A DNA stretch of 64,000 nucleotides, taken from assembly GCA_031772115.1 (NCBI GenBank), contig JAPDPK010000015.1:2434001-2498000 (forward strand), in the 5' to 3' direction. How positions within the stretch are numbered: position 1 is the first letter of the stretch; every line of letters begins with the position of its first letter. The notes beneath the pieces are model-generated. The model saw nothing but the letters and a program-made list of their open reading frames with translations, was not told the origin of the DNA and made no database searches. Both the position numbers and the translations under genes were made by a program. The stretch comes from Heritiera littoralis. Its lineage: Eukaryota > Streptophyta > Magnoliopsida > Malvales > Malvaceae. Below are positions 22,522 through 34,063 of the stretch, piece after piece.

Positions 22522-22820
22522 ATTATTGATTTCGGACTAAGGGAATTACCTTCCAGGGATTTGATATCGAAGGTACATTATTTTCTTTTATATATTCAGT
22601 AAAGTTGTACAGTACTACTTTAAATAGAAAGGAATGTATATACAATCTTAAGGAAAGAATTTAATAATTTATATTTCCATATTAGTACGAGAAATAAAAG
22701 TATTAATTCCTATTAAAGTGTTTGGAGTGTTAAGCATCACAGACATCCCAACCGGTAAGTAAGTGTGATTTATAAGTGAATATCATGTTATACTGTGGAT
22801 TTGGGATGTTACAGATTTAA

Positions 22821-22832
22821 TGATATCAGAGC
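22821..22832 (+). other. Primer-binding site of element G
   Basis: TGATATCAGAGC, seven bases after the LTR end, differs at one position from the usual TGGTATCAGAGC complementary to initiator Met-tRNA. Confidence 0.85.
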
Positions 22833-22962
22833 AAGGTTGGTCAGATGTTTAATGAGGCTTAAGACGAAAAGTGAATAGTAAACATTCTCTATAGTACTGT
22901 ATAATCTGAATATATAATTGATATATTAATGATAAGTGATAAATGATCCCTATGGTACAGAT

Positions 22963-24290
22963 ATGAGTGGAAGAAGAAGGGTGACACTCTCAGTTCGAGA
23001 TATAGGCCGAGGAAGGGTAGCACAGATTCCGGAGCCACAGACATTGGAAACTGCCCCAAGACCTCCACGTCCTATACAGCCGGAAAGCATTGATACTCGT
23101 GTGAGCCAAGTAGAGAGGTGTAGCTGATTTTATGGCGATGTATCAGGCGGATAGAGCCACGGATAGGGCAGAGATAGGGAGTTGCAGCTCCTGCAGCTCC
23201 AGTAGAGGCACCAGCATCGCCACAGTCGGCACTAGATATACCCGAGCCTCAGTCACGGATAGCTCCACCTCAACCATTGATTTAATCGCATCGAGATGCA
23301 GAATCCTATTGTGATGTGACACTGGTGAAATCATTTAGAAAGTTAGATCCGCCGAAATTTAAGGGATCTAGGGATCCATTGGCAGTAGAACAGTGGATTA
23401 TTGAGGTTGAGAGATTACTTAAGATTATGTGATGTTCAGAGATGGAGAAGGTAGGCCTAGCAATGTTCCAGTTGGTAGATGATGCGAGACATTAGTGGAA
23501 GGCCACTCAGACCTTATTATTTGCTCAGCATCAGGATCTGTCATGGGAGATTTTTGTGGATGCTTTTTAGAGGCAGTATATTCCTGACACTACTCAGGAA
23601 AAATTACAGCAGGAATTCATGGATTTAGTTCAGAGTAGCATGTCAGTGGACGAGTATGAGGCCAAATTTACTACATTAAGCCGTTTTGATCCACAGACGA
23701 GTGCGAATACCAGATATAAGATTTCAAGGTTTAGGGCTGCTTTGAGGCCATCTATTAGAATGAAGCTAGCCCCATTTGATATTTCGACCTATGATGAGAT
23801 AGTTCGACGGGCTCAGCTATGTGAAAGGGATTACGAGTAGTTCCAGCTCGATGTCAGTAGTAAGAATAAAGGTAAAGTAAAGGGAAAGGTTAAGAGGTTT
23901 ATGGAGGACAGATCAGGTAGAGAGTAGCCTAAGAGGAGTAGACCTACCGGTATACAGATGTCGGAGGGCAGATTTAATAGACCAGCAGTCTCTACTCCTG
24001 CTAATGGCCCCACCACTACTCAGAGAAGTGTTACGCCTTTATGTAGACATTGTGGAAGGTCACATGGGTCACGCCCTTGTCCTTTAATGTCTAGGGCATG
24101 TTTTAAATGTGGACAGATGGGGCACTTTATCAAGAATTGCCGATGTTCAGAGAGTCAGTTGCTTCTACTATTCCTCCTACATCACCCCAGATAGCGGCCC
24201 CGGTAGCTCAGAGTGAGCCAGAGAAAGCGACACCCTCACAGCCTAGGCGGGCGACAGCGGTAGAGAAGAGTAAGAAGGTTGTGACTTAGG
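22963..24290 (+). pseudogene. gag of element G
   Basis: Gag reads from MSGRRRVTLSVRD through a Pro-rich N-terminal part, then the retrotransposon-gag core (LDPPKFKGSRDPLAVEQW near 23340-23400 and YDEIVRRAQLCERDYE ending 23837). Two Cys/His motifs follow: CRHCGRSHGSRPC and the classical CX2CX4HX4C knuckle CFKCGQMGHFIKNC (about 24100-24141). A frameshift near 23118 and in-frame stops (among them 23493, 23838 and 23925) break it. Gag would form the particle and bind element RNA. Confidence 0.9.
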
Positions 24291-24295
24291 GTCGG

Positions 24296-24703
24296 GTGTA
24301 CGCGATGAATCAGGAGATTGCCGACGCCTCGATTGATGTGATTAAAGGTAAGGTTTATCTCTTTGATATCCCTGTAGTTGCCTTATTTGACCCGGGTTCC
24401 ACCCATTCGTTCTTATCGCCTACATGTGCTAACAGGACCCCAGTAGAGCCGGAGTTGTTAGGGTATACTTTGCAAGTGCATACCCCTTTTAAAGATTTCC
24501 AGAGGACGGATATTGTATATAGGAATTGTAAATTGACTATAGGAGAGAAGGTTTTTACAGCTAACCTAATTTTGTTGAACATATACGATTTTGATATCAA
24601 TTTGGGCATGGATTGGTTAGCTGCGAACCATGTTAGTTTGGATTGTAATACTAAGTTTATTACCTTCTCTCATCCCGAAAAGTACATTGTAAAGTTATTG
24701 TAA
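24296..24703 (+). pseudogene. Aspartic protease of element G
   Basis: A retropepsin-type domain of 135 codons. The catalytic triplet reads D-P-G (24389-24397) where this family has D-S-G or D-T-G, followed by STHSFLS. Downstream YDFDINLGMDWLAANHV is the conserved second half (DxxLGMDWL). With Pro in the active-site triplet, activity is unlikely. A stop at 24701 separates it from RT. Confidence 0.9.
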
Positions 24704-24779
24704 ATTAATAAAAAGGTATGTGAATTTATGGTTGTGAGATGACTTGTGTACTGAAATTGTGGTTGTGTATGAATGTTTA

Positions 24780-26190
24780 TGAAGGATATATTGCTAGTGT
24801 GGAGGATGTAGAGAGGAAACATCCAAAAATCCAAGAGATTCCTATGGTCAAGGACTTCTCGAATGTATTTCCGGAGGATTTACCAAGGGTTACAACCGAA
24901 TCGAGAGACAAAGTTTATGATCGAGTTGGTACCCGGTACAGAGCCGATTTCTAAACCCCCATATCGGATGGCACTGACGGAGTTGGATGAACTTAAGAAG
25001 TAGCTCCAAGAGTTATTAGATACGGGATTTATATGTCCCAGTGTGTCACCGTAGGGAGCGCCAGTATTATTTGTTCGGAAGAAGGATGGTAGTCTCAGGT
25101 TGTGTATAGACTACGGATGTTGAATCGGGCTACCGTTAAGAATAAGTATCCACTATGCAAGATCGATGACTTATTTGATCAACTCAGGGGTGCACAAGTA
25201 TTTTCCAAAATAGATCTTCGATCGAGCTATCACCAGTTAAAAATTAAGGAGTCAAATGTGCATAAGACAGCATTTCGAACTCGCTATGGTCACTATGAGT
25301 TCTTGGTGATGCCTTTTGGGTTGACAAATGCCCCTGCAGCTTTTATGAGTTTGGTGAATGAGGTGTTTCATCCATTTTTGGATAAGTTTGTCATAGTATT
25401 TATAGATGACATTTTGATTTATTCTAAGACTCCGGAGGAGCACGAGCAGCATTTGCAGATAGTTTTACAGACCCTCAGAGACCGGAAATAGTATGCTAAG
25501 CTTAGTAAGTGCGAGTTCTGGCTTGACCATATTATATTTCTTGGACATGTAGTGTCGAAGGACGGGGTATCAATTGATCCGTCCAAGATAAAGGCCATTG
25601 TTCAGTGGGAAAAGCCTAACATGGTTACCGAGATACGGAGTTTCTTAGGTCTTACCGGATATTATCGCAGGTTTGTGGAGGGATTTTCTAGACTTGCTGC
25701 TCCATTGACACGACTCACACGTAAGGATGTAAAGTTTGAGTGGAATGATGCATGTGAGTGTAGTTTTCTTGAGTTGAAGAGGAGATTGACTAGTGCCCCT
25801 GTATTAGCCCTTCCTAGCAGATCAGGTGGATTTATAGTGTATACCGATGCATCCGCTCAAGGTTTAGGGTGTGTACTCATGCAGCACGGTCGGGTTATAG
25901 CCTATGGTTCTCGATAATTGAAAGATCATGAGAGGAATTACCCGACACATGATTTGGAGCTAGTCGCAGTAGTGTTTGCACTGAAGATATAGCGGTATTA
26001 CTTGTACAGGGAGAAATTTCAAATATATACAGACCATAAGAGTCTGAAGTATATATTCTCACAACGAGAGTTAAACTTGAGGCAGTGACGGTGGATGGAA
26101 CTGTTAAAGGATTATGATTGTGAGATTTTGTATCACCCAGGTAAAGTTAATGTAGTAGCAGATGCACTGAGCCGTAAGCATGTTGGCATG
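24780..26190 (+). pseudogene. Reverse transcriptase and RNase H of element G
   Basis: The protein begins near the EDLPRV motif (about 24880). It shows CIDY (about 25101), FSKIDLRSSYHQLKIK (25200-25250), the catalytic FIDDILIYS at about 25399-25425, and the RT end LGLTGYYRRFVEGFSRLAAP. RNase H begins near FIVYTDASAQGLGCVLMQ (about 25835) and includes YTDHKSLKYIF and ADALSRK. Stops lie at 25001, 25052, 25489, 25915, 25990 and 26086, and a one-base loss at about 25113 shifts frame. Most stops sit where the family has Gln, Trp or Arg. Confidence 0.95.
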
Positions 26191-27570
26191 GTATCTTACA
26201 TGATAATCAGGGAGCATGATTTGATAGAGCAGTTCTCAAGCCTCAGTCTGACAGTTATTTCCTCTTACCAGTATGGATTTACGGCTAGTTTTCGTATAGA
26301 GCCGGATTTGATGAATCGGATTAGAGAAGCTCAGAGGAGTGATGATTATTGCGTCGGGATAGCCGGTCAGATTCAGATGGGAGTTATGTCAGATTTTGAG
26401 ATTGGCACTGATGGAATACTGAGGTTGAGAGGCAGGATATGTGTTCCCAATGATCAGCAGATTAGAGAGTTAATTTTATCAGAGGCACATACTTCTAGAT
26501 ACACGTTACATCCGGGTAGTACTAAGATGTACCAGAATCTTCGGAAAGTGTATTGGTGGCTTAAGATGAAAAAGGACATCGCTGATTTTGTTGCTGGATG
26601 TCTAACATGCCAGCAGATTAAGATTGAACATCAGAAGTCAGTAGGTATGCTTCGACCATTATCGATTCCTATGTGGAAATGGGAGCATGTTACTATGGAT
26701 TTTATTATGGGATTACCACGAACCCGGAAGGGATATGATGTTATTTTGGTGATAGTAGATAGATTGACTAAGTCTGCTCATTTCTTGGCCATGAGATCTA
26801 TAGATTCAATTAGTGCCTTAGCTGATTTGTATGTCAGGGAGATAGTGAGGTTACATGGTGTTCCAGTGAGTATCACCTCTGATAGGGACTCCCGCTTCAC
26901 CTCTCATTTCTGGGAGAGATTTCAGGAGGCAATGGGATCCTAGCTGAATTTTAGCACCGCTTTTCATCCACAGACTGATGGACAGTCCAAGCGTACGATA
27001 CAGACGCTCGAGGATATGTTGAGAGCGTGTGTAGTGGATTTTAGGGGCTCATGGGACGATCACTTACCTGTGGCAGAATTTTCTTATAATAATAGCTTTC
27101 ATATGAGCATTGGCATGACACCTTATGAGGCCTTGTATGGCAGACGATGCAGATCCCCGATAACATGGGAAGAAGTGGGAGATCGTAAATTACTAGCTCC
27201 CGATCTGGTCGAACAAGCTTCCTGTGATGTACGGATAATTTGTGAAAGGCTCAGAACAGCTCAGAGTCAGCAGAAGAGTTAGGCAGATACCAAACGCCGA
27301 CCATTATCGTTTGTAGCAGGTGATTATATGTTTTTAAAGGTCTCACCATCCAAAGGTATAATGAGATTCGGGAAGACAGGAAAGTTGAGCCCCCGATACA
27401 TTGGGCCTTATGAGATCTTAGATCGTGTGGGGGATGTGGCATATCGGTTAGCACTACCACCAGAGTTGTCAGGAGTGCATAACGTATTCCATGTCTCGAT
27501 GTTGAGAAAGTACCATCCAGATCCTTCTCACGTGATTCGACATGAGCCACTGGAGATTAGGGAGGACATG
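26191..27570 (+). pseudogene. Integrase of element G
   Basis: The H-H-C-C zinc finger (H...H...CLTCQQ, about 26488-26625) precedes the core: first Asp in MDFIMGLP (about 26698), second in SDRDSRF (about 26881). The place of the catalytic Glu in HPQTDGQSKRTIQ is Lys (AAG at 26989-26991). Stops at 26941 and 27280 cut the frame. The GPY-type motif (GPYEILDRVG, about 27408) and VFHVSMLRKY follow, typical of chromovirus integrase. Without the Glu and with the stops it cannot act. Confidence 0.95.
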
Positions 27571-27573
27571 AGT

Positions 27574-27735
27574 TACGTTGAGAAACCGATATGGATCTTG
27601 GATAGGAAGGATAAAGTATTACGATCTAAGACGATTCCTTTGGTTAAAGAGCTCTGGCAGTATCATAATGAGGAGGAGGCTACTTGGGAATTAGAAAGCC
27701 TTATGCGTGAGAGATATCCAGAGCTCTTTCAGTGA
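27574..27735 (+). pseudogene. C-terminal chromodomain of element G
   Basis: The last ~54 codons carry VEKPIWILDRKDKVLR, KTIPLVKELWQ and EEATWELESLMRERYPELF, the Tekay-type chromodomain believed to aim integration at marked chromatin. This part is open and ends at a TGA 49 bp before the 3' LTR. Because pol upstream is broken it is scored as part of a pseudogene. Confidence 0.93.
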
Positions 27736-27770
27736 CAGATCCGGGTGAAATTTGGAGGACCAAATTTCAT

Positions 27771-27784
27771 AAGGAGGGGAGAAA
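27771..27784 (+). other. Polypurine tract of element G
   Basis: AAGGAGGGGAGAAA directly precedes the 3' LTR and would prime plus-strand DNA synthesis. Confidence 0.9.
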
Positions 27785-30700
27785 TGTGAGACCCAATTTT
27801 ATTATACTGTATAGCCTATTGTAAATGATGGATAACAGAATTAAATTATTTAGTGGAATTAAATCAACGTTGAATATGAAATCTCACTTTACATTATGGA
27901 ATTGTTGGAATGTTATTTGACAATATGGTGTGAACATTCGGTTGGAATGAATGCAAAAGAAATAAAATGAAGTTCATGGATAAAAGAAACTTTATTGGTT
28001 GAAGTGTGAAAAGGAAGGATGAAGGGAAGTCAAGAAAGGTGGCTGCAAAGTGGAGTACACGCCACTTCCTTTCCATGGCAATAAAGAGCAAAATTTTCAA
28101 ATGATAAATTAAATGGTTTCACATGAGATTAGTGGTGATTGGTTGAAATGGTAAGAAGTGGTAAGAAAAGTCAAGGAGTTGTGGACAACACGCCAAGAAC
28201 CCTACTAATACACTTTTCTTCCCTCATGTTTGTTAAGGCTGGAAGATTAAGAATTTAATAGCATAAAGACAAAATAAGAGATGCTTGAGGAAGAAGGGTT
28301 AACAAATTCAACAAGAAAATACTAACTAGTCAATAAAGTGTAGGAAGAAAAGAGAATTAGCCGATTTCTTGTGGGGTGCTTGTCTTCATGCATTAACACA
28401 CTACAAGACAAGAGAAGTGATGGGGGAAGAAGCTAAGGTGAACATGCAGCAAAAAAAGGTGTTGAGCAACCTGTATATAAAGAGGTAGCTGGAAGCTGAT
28501 TGTTTTGCTCTTGTTTTCCAAGGAGTCTTGGTATAAACATTCTTGTCCCTAATTAGCTAACTACCTAATCCCCTTTGCTAAATCTCCCTTTCATCTCAAA
28601 CCCTCCAAGAAACCAAGAAAGGAAGGACTGACGAGGGAGGAAACAACAACAACTTGGAGTTGTGCTGGTTCGGTTAAACCAAGGTAAAGAAATTTCCAGC
28701 TAAAGTTGTATGTATTTAATCCTTGGGTTATAGACAATGATGACATGCTAGGTAGATTACTGGGCATGAAAGTGTATAGTTTATGGTTGAACATAAGCTG
28801 CTGTATTAGGCATGTGTAACATGATAGATAAATCACGATGGGCGAACGAGATTAGCCTTCTCGCCAAGCAGGCGAGCAAGGAAATTGGGATACTCGCCCA
28901 AGGGTTGAGGCGAGCTTAATGTGATGCATGAATTGGCGCTATACCGGTTCGCCAACATTTTGGATAGTCAGGCTGATCACCCGAATGGGCGAGGGCGTAT
29001 GATTGCCCAAAATACCTGGGAATGATGATCGCTAATGAGGCGAGTAGGGCGAGGTCGCCAAGTGTTAGTCCAAGTCATGGAGCGAGCCCACCTTTGAATA
29101 AAAAGCCACGAATGGTGAACTGAGATGCAAGAGCATAGTGAGTTGAATTGTCGGGCGAGCTCTCATGTTGGGCGAACTCCCACGAAGAAGCTAATAAATG
29201 GTGAGTAATGTTGGGCGATCTTCCACGTGTAAGCCCATAGTGAATGGCGAGCTCTGTTGGGCGAATGGCGAGCTGTAGAGTAGTCACAACTCTCGCCCAT
29301 TTGGGTAGAAAATATTAATAGTTTTAGAAAATATTTGAAAAGAAAATATTAATAGTTTTAATAAATTATTTTGCACGCGACCAGGAAGCAAGGCTTCGTA
29401 ATACCAGGTAAGGGAGTAGTATGCGAAGTAAAATGCATGTCCTGTGGAGTAAAACATTATGAAACTATTGAGAAAATGTTTCGGTTTATGACATGCATTA
29501 GTTTAATAACTGTTTTGACTTGGGCGAGCTAAAAAACCCGACCTTTTGGGATGTTTTGGCGGGCGACCTGTATTTTAACAAACTTCGGGCGAGCCAATTA
29601 TTGGCACCCTTTTTGATGTCTTGGACGGGCGAACTAGGCTTTAATAAACTCGGGCGAGCTACAAAGCTGACCCATTTATCTTGTTTTGGGCGAATTGAAA
29701 AAGGGCGGGCGAGCCAATGTGGGCGAACCCTTTTATGTTGTTTTGGGGCAGGCAACCCTTTTTGTTGAGAAAATTATGGACGAGCCAAAGAAAAATAAAC
29801 TATGTTTTTAATAAACTGGGCGAGTTGATCTCATTGGGCGAGTTGACCATGGTAGTGCCGCATTGGGCGAGTTGACCATGGGAACTGCCTAATGGGCGAA
29901 CTGACATGGGCGAACCAGTTTGGGCGAGCTAGTTTAAATTGTTTTTATGCTAAGGTTGGCGAGCGAACACTAGTTCATCGCAATGGGCGAGCTGACCATG
30001 GGTGAGCCGTAATAGGCGAGCTGACTATCCGAAAATTTATGAGAATTTTGGGCTGTTTTACTATATTTGTAAATAGAAAATATAAAACTTTTTTGGAATT
30101 TAAATTATTTTGAGAAAATGATAATATGGGTGAAATAATTCCATAAAGGTTTTCATGAGATATAAAAGTGATTTTTGAGACTTTAGGCCCTGAGTTCATG
30201 CATTATTATTCACGTAACTGAGTGACCCGCCTGGGGCGATGGCTCGGGTCGATGAACCCACGGGTGCACCCCAGGACGTCACAAGGCTGATGGACCCGTC
30301 AAGTCATCAGCGGTCTCGAGGCCACTTGGCAAGTGGACCCGAGGATCACCTATAGATTATGGCCATAGATCTAGCCGAGATAGCCGTGAGGGGCGATGGC
30401 CTACGGGTGCACCCCAAAAGCGGACGACTTGTGTTCCTGAGGGAACAATGAGAGCGTGATTTATTTATTGCCTAGTCTCAACTTATTGATTTCTGTTTAC
30501 TGAAAGGATCTTTTGAATCCTGTTTAATGTTAACTATATCCATTGTTTTCCTAATGGGTTTGATTGTTAAGACAAATAAAATGATTTGGGGATATAATCT
30601 TTATTTTTATAAAGCAGCATACACCTTCCTTACTGAGCACTTGTCGCTCACTCTTTATTTTCCACTTCCCAGATTATTGATTTCGGACTAAGGGAATTAC

Positions 30701-30964
30701 CTTTCAGGGATTTGATATTGAAGGTACATTATTTTCTTTTATATATTCAGTAAAGTTGTACAGTACTATTTTAAATAGAAGGGAATGTATATACAATCTT
30801 AAGGAAAGAATTTAATAATTCATATTTCCATATTAGTACGAGAAATAAAAGTACTAATTCCTATTAAAGTGTTAAGAGTGTTAAGCATCACAGACAGTCT
30901 AACCGGTAAGTAAGTGTGATTTATAAGTGAATATTATGTTATACTGTAGATTTGGGATGTTACA
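27785..30964 (+). repeat. 3' LTR of element G
   Basis: 3,180 bp, TGTGAG...GTTACA, aligned along its length with 19595-22813. It lacks a ~30-bp stretch before CCGAAAATTTATGAG (about 30026) and differs in nearby GGGCGAG repeats. Confidence 0.96.
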
Positions 30965-31228
30965 TTTGAGGTACTTGTAAGGAACGAAAATTACATGCTT
31001 ACATATAAGAGATCCGATAAACTAGAGCTAGTTGGATACACGAATTTAGATTTTGCTAGATGTCTTGATAGCAAGAAGTCCACTTTTGGTTATTTGTTTT
31101 TTTTAGCTGAAGGAGCAATTTCATCCACAATGGAAGCAGAATTTATGGCTTGCTTTGAAGGTACAATTCATACATTATGGATGCGAAACTTTATTTTAGG
31201 ACTTAGGGTCGTCAACACCATGACCAAG
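30965..31228 (+). pseudogene. copia-1, part 3: RNase H
   Basis: Reading continues from part 2 across the TTTGA duplication (a stop replaces Gln at about 30978). It shows the RNase H words LVGYTNLDFARCLDSKKST and STMEAEFMAC (family: S-x-AEAE). The frame is cut at 31229, where a new TGTGAC LTR starts. The rest of RNase H and the 3' LTR of copia-1 were not found. Confidence 0.9.
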
Positions 31229-31733
31229 TGTGACAATTGCGAATTTTTTACACTTGGTAACTGAATTAAGGAGTTATTGGAATTGAATTTTATAATGGGG
31301 AAATTATCTTAAAGTATGAGAATTACAAAGTAAATTAGTTAAGCATGAGAAATTATGAGTTGGAAGAATTAAATAATGTGATTTTGAAGAACCAAGGTTA
31401 TAGGAGTTTAACAAGAAATATAAGGTTTGAGATTTTTCAAGCAGACATTGTGTGTAATTATGAGAAGTGAAATTTATGAAATTAAAGTCATGAAAGTTAT
31501 ATTATGTTGCCAGTGGACACATTGCAGTGAAATAAAAGATTTATCTGGTGGATTTAAGAGTTTTTAAAGAATTATATGTGAATTTAATTTTTTTTTAAGC
31601 GATGGTTATATTGTAGGAACTTAATTATATTAAGTATGAAGGATCCAAGTTTAAGAAATATATATTTTTACATATATTAGAAATATATATTTATATATAT
31701 ATATTTACTAAGTAAATGGAAGATATACACATT

Positions 31734-31770
<37 letters not shown>

Positions 31771-33248
31771 GATATATCATTAAAAGATTGAAATAAAATA
31801 AAATAAATATAATATATATAATAATAATGTATAGAAAAAAAATAAAGAAAGAAGAAAAGGGAATCAGGACGCCACCACTCTGGTCCCTTTTCCCTCTTCT
31901 CCTCTGTACACAAACAGAAGAGAAGCCAAACCATAGTTGCCTGCCAACGGAGGGGTAGAGAGGCTGCCGGCAGCAAGGAGAGAGGGGTATCCTCAACACA
32001 AGGAAGAGGGGATCTGACGATGGAGAAAGAGGAAAGGAGAAAGTGGCTCCTGCTACCAGGTATCGATGTTTTCACGCCACCAGCTCCTCAATCGTCACCA
32101 GCAAAGGTGGATCTAAAGAAGAGAAGAAAACAGATAAAAAAATGAAAAATAAAACTGAAGTAGCGGTGTGGTACTGTTCTTGGCGCCCACATTGCAGCCG
32201 AAAGGAACCATCATCGAGCATTCAAGTGAGGCAACGAGGGTGTGACCAATTGGTGACTACCGAAGAAGAAAGAGAGGTGACGAAGGTTGAGCAAACAGAT
32301 ATAGAAAACGATGGAAGAGAAGGCTAAATCGAGCTGAAGGAGGAAGCTCTCTCGACGAGAAAAAGGAAGAAATGAAAGGAGTGGAATCTGTGTATAGGCT
32401 TACGGTAGAAACAGCTAGTAGCCAAGGAGGAGTCCAACATTATTTTGGGAGCTATAGGGAAAGTGTCTTGGCACCGGAACATGAAGAGGAGAAAAGAGGA
32501 GAAAGGAGATCAGTGGAGAGGGTAAAAGCTGCCATGGCCAGTTTATAAGGGAGGAAAAGAAACCAAGAAAGGCTAGATCAAAGGCTGTTAAGGAGGATAA
32601 ACAGAGGCGCACTAAGGCAGTAGCGAAACCACGAGGAGAGGCAATTTAGGCTAGAAATGGTGGCGTTGGTCTTGGTTTTAGGTTGAAGATTGGTGGTTGT
32701 TAAAGTCAAGTGTAAGGGTTGCTACAGGGGCTGATTAGGAGCAATCGGTTAGAAGTTTGATAAGAGAGAGACAGAGGAACAAAAGGGACTAACTGGGGGC
32801 TTGAGTTGGGTTCTTTGGCACTGAGCAAGGCTAAACCCGAGAGAGTGGCATTTAGACTAAGTTTGGATGAGGTTGAGCTGCTACAATAGGGGTATCTTTC
32901 ATTGTTGGAACATAGGGAAAATGGGTGAATTAGGAGAGGTTTGGGTGCTGAATTTTCCTGAAGGCTAAAGCAAGGGGAACTACTAATGGGAATTGAGGCC
33001 GAATAGCTGTTAATTTGGGGCCATTCCCCATGTTGGATCGAGGGAAAATGGAAGCAGCAGTTGGTACTGTGGGAGGCTGAAAAACAAGTAACCTCAAGTT
33101 GGAAATAAGGCAGATCAAGTGAAGTAAAGAAGCAAGGTAGTCGAGAAAGGAGAGGATTTGTTTAGGGTCGTTCAGTGCTAAGTCATTTTAAAAGCTGACT
33201 TCAAGATTGAAAATTTATCTGAAACGGGGTACGATAGGGTGGTGATGG
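31229..33248 (+). mobile_element. LTR H: truncated Tekay-like LTR
   Basis: It starts TGTGACAATTGCG inside copia-1. An A/T-rich part with (TA)n at about 31738-31768 leads to a TATA-like TATATATAATAA (31811-31823) and a 9-bp-stem hairpin (GAAAAGGGA 31854-31862 with TCCCTTTTC 31884-31892). A second CTCTGT/ACAGAAGAG hairpin (about 31896-31925) and a purine-rich leader follow. The TGAGC...GCTCA module and the LTR end are missing. No right-hand duplication was found. Confidence 0.6.
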
Positions 33249-33538
33249 ATGGTTCTTGGAGTTGAAATAATGAAGAGACAGGGCACTAGAATAGAGAAAT
33301 TTTTGAAGGCTGTTAAGGGGCTGGATCAGTACCCGAAAGCAAATACTGCTTTGAGCCGCTTTGATTCAGAGGTTGCTAGGAGCGAGAAGCATAAGATCGA
33401 GCGGTTCGTATCTGGTCTAAAGATGTCCATAAGGAACAGCTTAGCTTTGTTCAACATTTCCAGTTGTGATGAGGCAGTTCGCCGAGCCCAGTTATGTGAG
33501 CATTTGAATACTAGGGTGAAGCAGATATATGAGTACTG
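33249..33538 (+). pseudogene. Tekay-type gag fragment
   Basis: A 96-codon open frame contains LSRFDSEVARSEKHKIERFV and SCDEAVRRAQLCEHL, the gag core also present in element G near 23690-23830. It has no N-terminal part, zinc knuckle or pol. It abuts the leader of LTR H, so it is probably the remnant interior of that element after a deletion. Confidence 0.8.
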
Positions 33539-33654
33539 AAAACTTGAAGAAATATAATGCACAAGTAGTGGCCACTGGTGTGAGAGCAAATTTTCTTTAT
33601 TTTTTTGTCAAACTTAATATATTGTTTTTTCTTTAACTTGATTATGTTTGTTAC

Positions 33655-34063
33655 GGGGCTATGATGTTGATGAGTACCCTGGTTTTGCAATTGGTTTGAT
33701 TTTTCCTTTAGAACTCGATGAAGTGGCTGTCAAGGAATTCACTCAATATGCAAAGATGGCCATAAGCTACTACAATGAACATAATGGATTTCTCTTCTTT
33801 TAGTATCATTTTAGTATCATATTATGTGTTATTTCCAAAATTATAACATTTTTGTTGGTTTATGTGCACCCTGGAAATTTTAATCTTTTAGAACTTTTAA
33901 AGGAAATATACAAGGTTGTAGTGGTGTCAAGTATTATCTTACTTACAAGGCCAAGGATACTGACAATGGAAAGATTGAAACCTTTCAAGGTCTGGTTTGG
34001 AGAGGCATTCCAGGAAAAAATGGGGAGCCTAACTACAAGGTGCTACGGTGTAGGATTAAGCAT
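33655..34063 (+). pseudogene. Cystatin-like gene fragment
   Basis: Two pieces match the plant cystatin-like (cystatin/monellin fold) proteins. One encodes DVDEYPGFAIGL...EFTQYAKMAISYYNEHNG (33659-33787). The second, in another frame after ~90 bp of intron-like AT-rich DNA, encodes LLELLKEIYKG then KYYLTYKAKDTDNGKIETF and VLRCRIK (33877-34063). Such proteins resemble cysteine-protease inhibitors, but the usual QVVAG loop is not seen. The intron-like gap suggests a DNA-level copy. No start, no stop and a frame change: a pseudogene or captured fragment. Confidence 0.65.

Larger units (their letters stand above)
19595..22813 (+). repeat. 5' LTR of element G
   Basis: 3,219 bp, TG...CA. U3 runs to the TATA box at 20284. 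The leader holds two predicted introns and many GGGCGAG/CTCGCC words. Compared with the 3' LTR it has an extra ~30-bp GGGCGAGCAGATTTTAATG... segment near 21853 and other small indels between short repeats. Confidence 0.96.
19595..30964 (+). mobile_element. Element G: complete Tekay/Del-type Ty3/gypsy chromovirus
   Basis: Two LTRs begin TGTGAGACCC and end GATGTTACA, and the whole is flanked by TTTGA (19590-19594 and 30965-30969). Order: 5' LTR, Met-tRNA primer site, gag with CCHC knuckle, protease, RT, RNase H, integrase, chromodomain, polypurine tract, 3' LTR. This is the chromovirus order, and the C-terminal chromodomain and gag type point to the Tekay/Del clade. Stops, frameshifts and changed catalytic residues show it is not autonomous. 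It interrupts copia-1 between its RT and RNase H parts and is therefore younger. The LTRs remain highly similar by eye apart from a few indels. Confidence 0.97.
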
